A DNA stretch of 64,000 nucleotides from Albidovulum inexpectatum. Its GTDB lineage: Bacteria; Pseudomonadota; Alphaproteobacteria; Rhodobacterales; Rhodobacteraceae. A program made the position numbers and the translations under genes. This document shows, piece after piece, positions 62,042 to 64,000 of this stretch; positions within the stretch are counted from its first letter, which is position 1, and every line of letters begins with the position of its first letter. The notes under the pieces are model-generated. The model was not told where the DNA came from. It did no database searches and worked only from the letters and a program-made list of their open reading frames with translations. The stretch is taken from positions 1 to 64,000 of the forward strand of contig NZ_PRDS01000008.1 in NCBI RefSeq assembly GCF_002927635.1, given 5' to 3'.

Positions 62042-62965
62042 TCACTCCTCCTGGGCCTTGACCCGTCCGAAGTCGGGCGCGGCAGTGTCCTGCCCGGCCT
62101 CGATGATGCCGCGGCGGATCGCGCGCGTGCGGGTGAAATAGTCATGCAGCGTCTTGCCATCCTCCATTCGGATCGCGCGCTGCAGGACGAAAAGTTCCTC
62201 CATGAAGCGGCCCAGGATGTCCAGCGTCGCCTCCTTGTTCGTCAGAAAGACGTCGCGCCACATCGTCGGGTCCGAGGCCGCGATGCGCGTGAAATCACGA
62301 AAGCCTGCGGCAGAATACTTGATGATCTCGCTCTCGGTGACCTGCGCCAGATGGTCGGCCACCCCCACCATCGTATAGGCGATCAGGTGGGGCGTGTGGC
62401 TGGTCACGGCCAGAACGCGGTCGTGATGGGCGGCGTCCATCTGCTCGACATTCGCGCCCATGCCCTGCCATAGGCGGGTCAGCCGCTCGACGGCCACGGG
62501 CCGGGCATGCCCCGGAACCAGCAGGCAGAAGCGATTGCGAAACAGTGTCGCAAAACCCGCGCGCGGCCCCGAATGTTCCGTCCCGGCCAAGGGGTGGCCA
62601 GGCACGAAATCCACGCCTTCGGGAATGTGCGGCGCCACGGCCTCGATCACCGCCTGCTTGACGGACCCCACATCCGTGACGGTCGCGCCCGGCTTCAGAT
62701 GGTCGCGGATCTCGGCCGCGATCGGCCCCATGGCCAGCACGGGCACGGCCAGGACGACCAGGTCGGCATCCTTGACCGCTTCGGCAGCCGTGTCGAAGAC
62801 CTCATCGCAGAACCCGACTTCCAGCGCCGCCTTGCGGGTCTCCTCGCTGCGGGCATGGCCGACGACGCTTCCGGCCAGATTCCATTTCTTCATCGCATGC
62901 CCCATGGACGAGGCAATCAGCCCCAGGCCGATCAGGGCAACACGGTCATAGATCTGCTGGCTCAT
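62042..62965 (-). CDS. tyrC: Prephenate/arogenate dehydrogenase (cyclohexadienyl dehydrogenase)
   Basis: NAD-dependent oxidative decarboxylation of prephenate or arogenate in tyrosine synthesis. The 307-residue protein has the Rossmann motif [45 protein letters not shown], the substrate-binding [18 protein letters not shown] and [15 protein letters not shown]. There is no ACT or chorismate-mutase fusion. ATG overlaps the hisC stop by four bases: the hisC-tyrC pair is a common alphaproteobacterial operon in which the HisC-like enzyme can also transaminate aromatic precursors. Confidence 0.94.
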   Translation of the reverse strand: MSQQIYDRVALIGLGLIASSMGHAMKKWNLAGSVVGHARSEETRKAALEVGFCDEVFDTAAEAVKDADLVVLAVPVLAMGPIAAEIRDHLKPGATVTDVGSVKQAVIEAVAPHIPEGVDFVPGHPLAGTEHSGPRAGFATLFRNRFCLLVPGHARPVAVERLTRLWQGMGANVEQMDAAHHDRVLAVTSHTPHLIAYTMVGVADHLAQVTESEIIKYSAAGFRDFTRIAASDPTMWRDVFLTNKEATLDILGRFMEELFVLQRAIRMEDGKTLHDYFTRTRAIRRGIIEAGQDTAAPDFGRVKAQEE

Positions 62966-64000
62966 GCCTTCCCCTTGAACGCTGCGATGGCGGCGGCCAC
63001 GCGACGACATGCCGATTCGTCACCGATCGTGATGCGCAGACAATGCGGCAGGCCGTAGCTGCCGACGCGCCGCACGATCAGGCCCTGGGTCTTCAGGTAA
63101 TCGTCGCATTGCCCGGCCTCGGCCGCATCGGCAAACCGGGCAAGGATGAAATTGCCATGCGACGGGTCCGAGTGCACGCCAAGATCGGCCAGCGCCGCGG
63201 CTAGCCAGGCGCGCAGGCGGGCATTCTCGGCGCGGCACCGCGCGATATGGGCCTGGTCGCGCATGGCCGCTTCGGCCGCGGCAATCTGGCCATGGGACAG
63301 GTTGAACGGGTTGCGGATGCGGTTCAACACATCGACGATCGCGCGCGGGCCGTAGCCCCAGCCAATCCGCAAGCCGCCCAAACCATAGATCTTGGAAAAG
63401 GTCCGCGTCATGAAGACGTTGGGGTATTCGGTCGCCAGCCGCGCACCGCCGTCGAAACCTTCGACATATTCGGCATAGGCGCCATCCAGCACCAGCATGA
63501 CATGCGTCGGCAGCGCGCGGGCCAGACGTTCGACCTCGGACTCGTCCAGCATCGTGCCCGTCGGGTTGTTCGGATTGGCGATGAACACGATCTGCGTGCG
63601 TTCGGTCACGGCCGACAGGATCGCATCGACATCGACCCGCCTGTCACGGTCCGGCACCTTCACGGGCGTCGCGCCAACCGCGCGCGCGGCGATCGGATAC
63701 ATGAGGAATCCATGCTCGGTATGGATGACCTCTCCACCCGGCCCGGCATAGGCCTGGGCCAGCAGCAGCAGGATCTCGTCCGACCCCGTGCCGCAGACGA
63801 TCCGGTCCGGGTCAAGACCATGAACCTCGGCGATCGCCGCGCGCAGGCTGGCATGGTCGGTCGAGGGATAGCGGTGCAGATCGTGCACCGCGCGCAGATA
63901 GGCCTCCTTGGCCGCGTCGGACGGGCCAAAGGGATTTTCGTTCGACGACAGCTTCACCGGGTTTGCCACGCCCGCGATCTGGCTGGCACCGCCTTCGTAA
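62962..64000 (-). CDS. hisC: Histidinol-phosphate aminotransferase, 5' end cut by window
   Basis: PLP-dependent aminotransferase of histidine (and often aromatic) biosynthesis. About 346 codons are visible. The frame is open through the right edge ([17 protein letters not shown]), so roughly the first 15-20 residues are missing, and the in-frame GTG at 63969 is not the true start. Motifs: [49 protein letters not shown], the PLP-lysine segment [15 protein letters not shown] and [10 protein letters not shown]. The stop overlaps tyrC by four bases. Confidence 0.95.
   Translation of the reverse strand, partial: YEGGASQIAGVANPVKLSSNENPFGPSDAAKEAYLRAVHDLHRYPSTDHASLRAAIAEVHGLDPDRIVCGTGSDEILLLLAQAYAGPGGEVIHTEHGFLMYPIAARAVGATPVKVPDRDRRVDVDAILSAVTERTQIVFIANPNNPTGTMLDESEVERLARALPTHVMLVLDGAYAEYVEGFDGGARLATEYPNVFMTRTFSKIYGLGGLRIGWGYGPRAIVDVLNRIRNPFNLSHGQIAAAEAAMRDQAHIARCRAENARLRAWLAAALADLGVHSDPSHGNFILARFADAAEAGQCDDYLKTQGLIVRRVGSYGLPHCLRITIGDESACRRVAAAIAAFKGKA

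Noticed and set aside
63969-63971. GTG at 63969 as the start of hisC
   Set aside because: The family N-terminal sequence continues in frame to the right edge, so the gene is cut by the window.

Overview
This is a 64 kb stretch of GC-rich chromosome that is almost entirely coding. It looks like an alphaproteobacterium of the Rhodobacteraceae (Rhodobacter/Roseobacter group). The evidence is family-typical gene order and gene types: murA-DUF2948-hisD-UPF0262-phosphatase, a KefB-type antiporter beside DUF1467 and methylmalonyl-CoA epimerase, ubiK divergent from lgt-midA-pgeF, Lrp divergent from trxB, an atpHAGDC operon without Fo genes, a fused sulfate adenylyltransferase/APS kinase, and a stand-alone Hint protein. 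I see no rRNA operon, prophage, insertion sequence, integrase, CRISPR array or classical defence island. Everything looks like stable core chromosome, and names rest on motif recognition without database searches.

Layout. 1-9.6 kb: tuf (cut by the left edge), a lipoprotein, a cytochrome P450, a DUF533 protein, dprA, topA and the scoAB CoA-transferase. 9.7-12.7 kb: a tightly overlapped three-gene cassette (flippase-like membrane protein, DprE1-like oxidase, DprE2-like reductase) resembling polyprenyl-phosphate-arabinose biosynthesis. 12.7-18.1 kb: a minus-strand block with a GNAT protein, an NTF2-like protein and the murA-hisD cluster. 18.1-22.9 kb: tRNA-Thr(GGU), a glycosyltransferase-like protein, a DegP-like protease, a MetY-type sulfhydrylase and a SIMPL protein. 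23-29 kb: an unusual 712-residue membrane-anchored protein with a repeat-rich linker, a KefB antiporter, a methylmalonyl-CoA epimerase and an orphan receiver-domain protein. 29-38 kb: aspS, a GT87-like membrane protein, carB, a lipoprotein with a possible Cys-His-Asp triad, a putative DNA-binding protein, a structured non-coding region and tdk. 38-44 kb: csaA, proC, ybjN-like, ubiK, lgt, midA-like, pgeF, a 35-codon gene and a Hint protein. 44-53 kb: lrp, trxB, sat-cysC and the atp F1 operon. 53-64 kb: a methyltransferase divergent from gloB, clpA, a MotA/MotB-like pair, chaC, DUF2125, a prephenate dehydrogenase and hisC (cut by the right edge).

The least explained items are the MotA/MotB-like pair with a very long coiled coil (57.5-60.4 kb), the DprE1/E2 cassette, the 712-residue GspL/GspC-like protein, and two strongly structured intergenic regions (37.15-37.30 kb and 46.06-46.13 kb). 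None is a proven new system; they are the places to look first.
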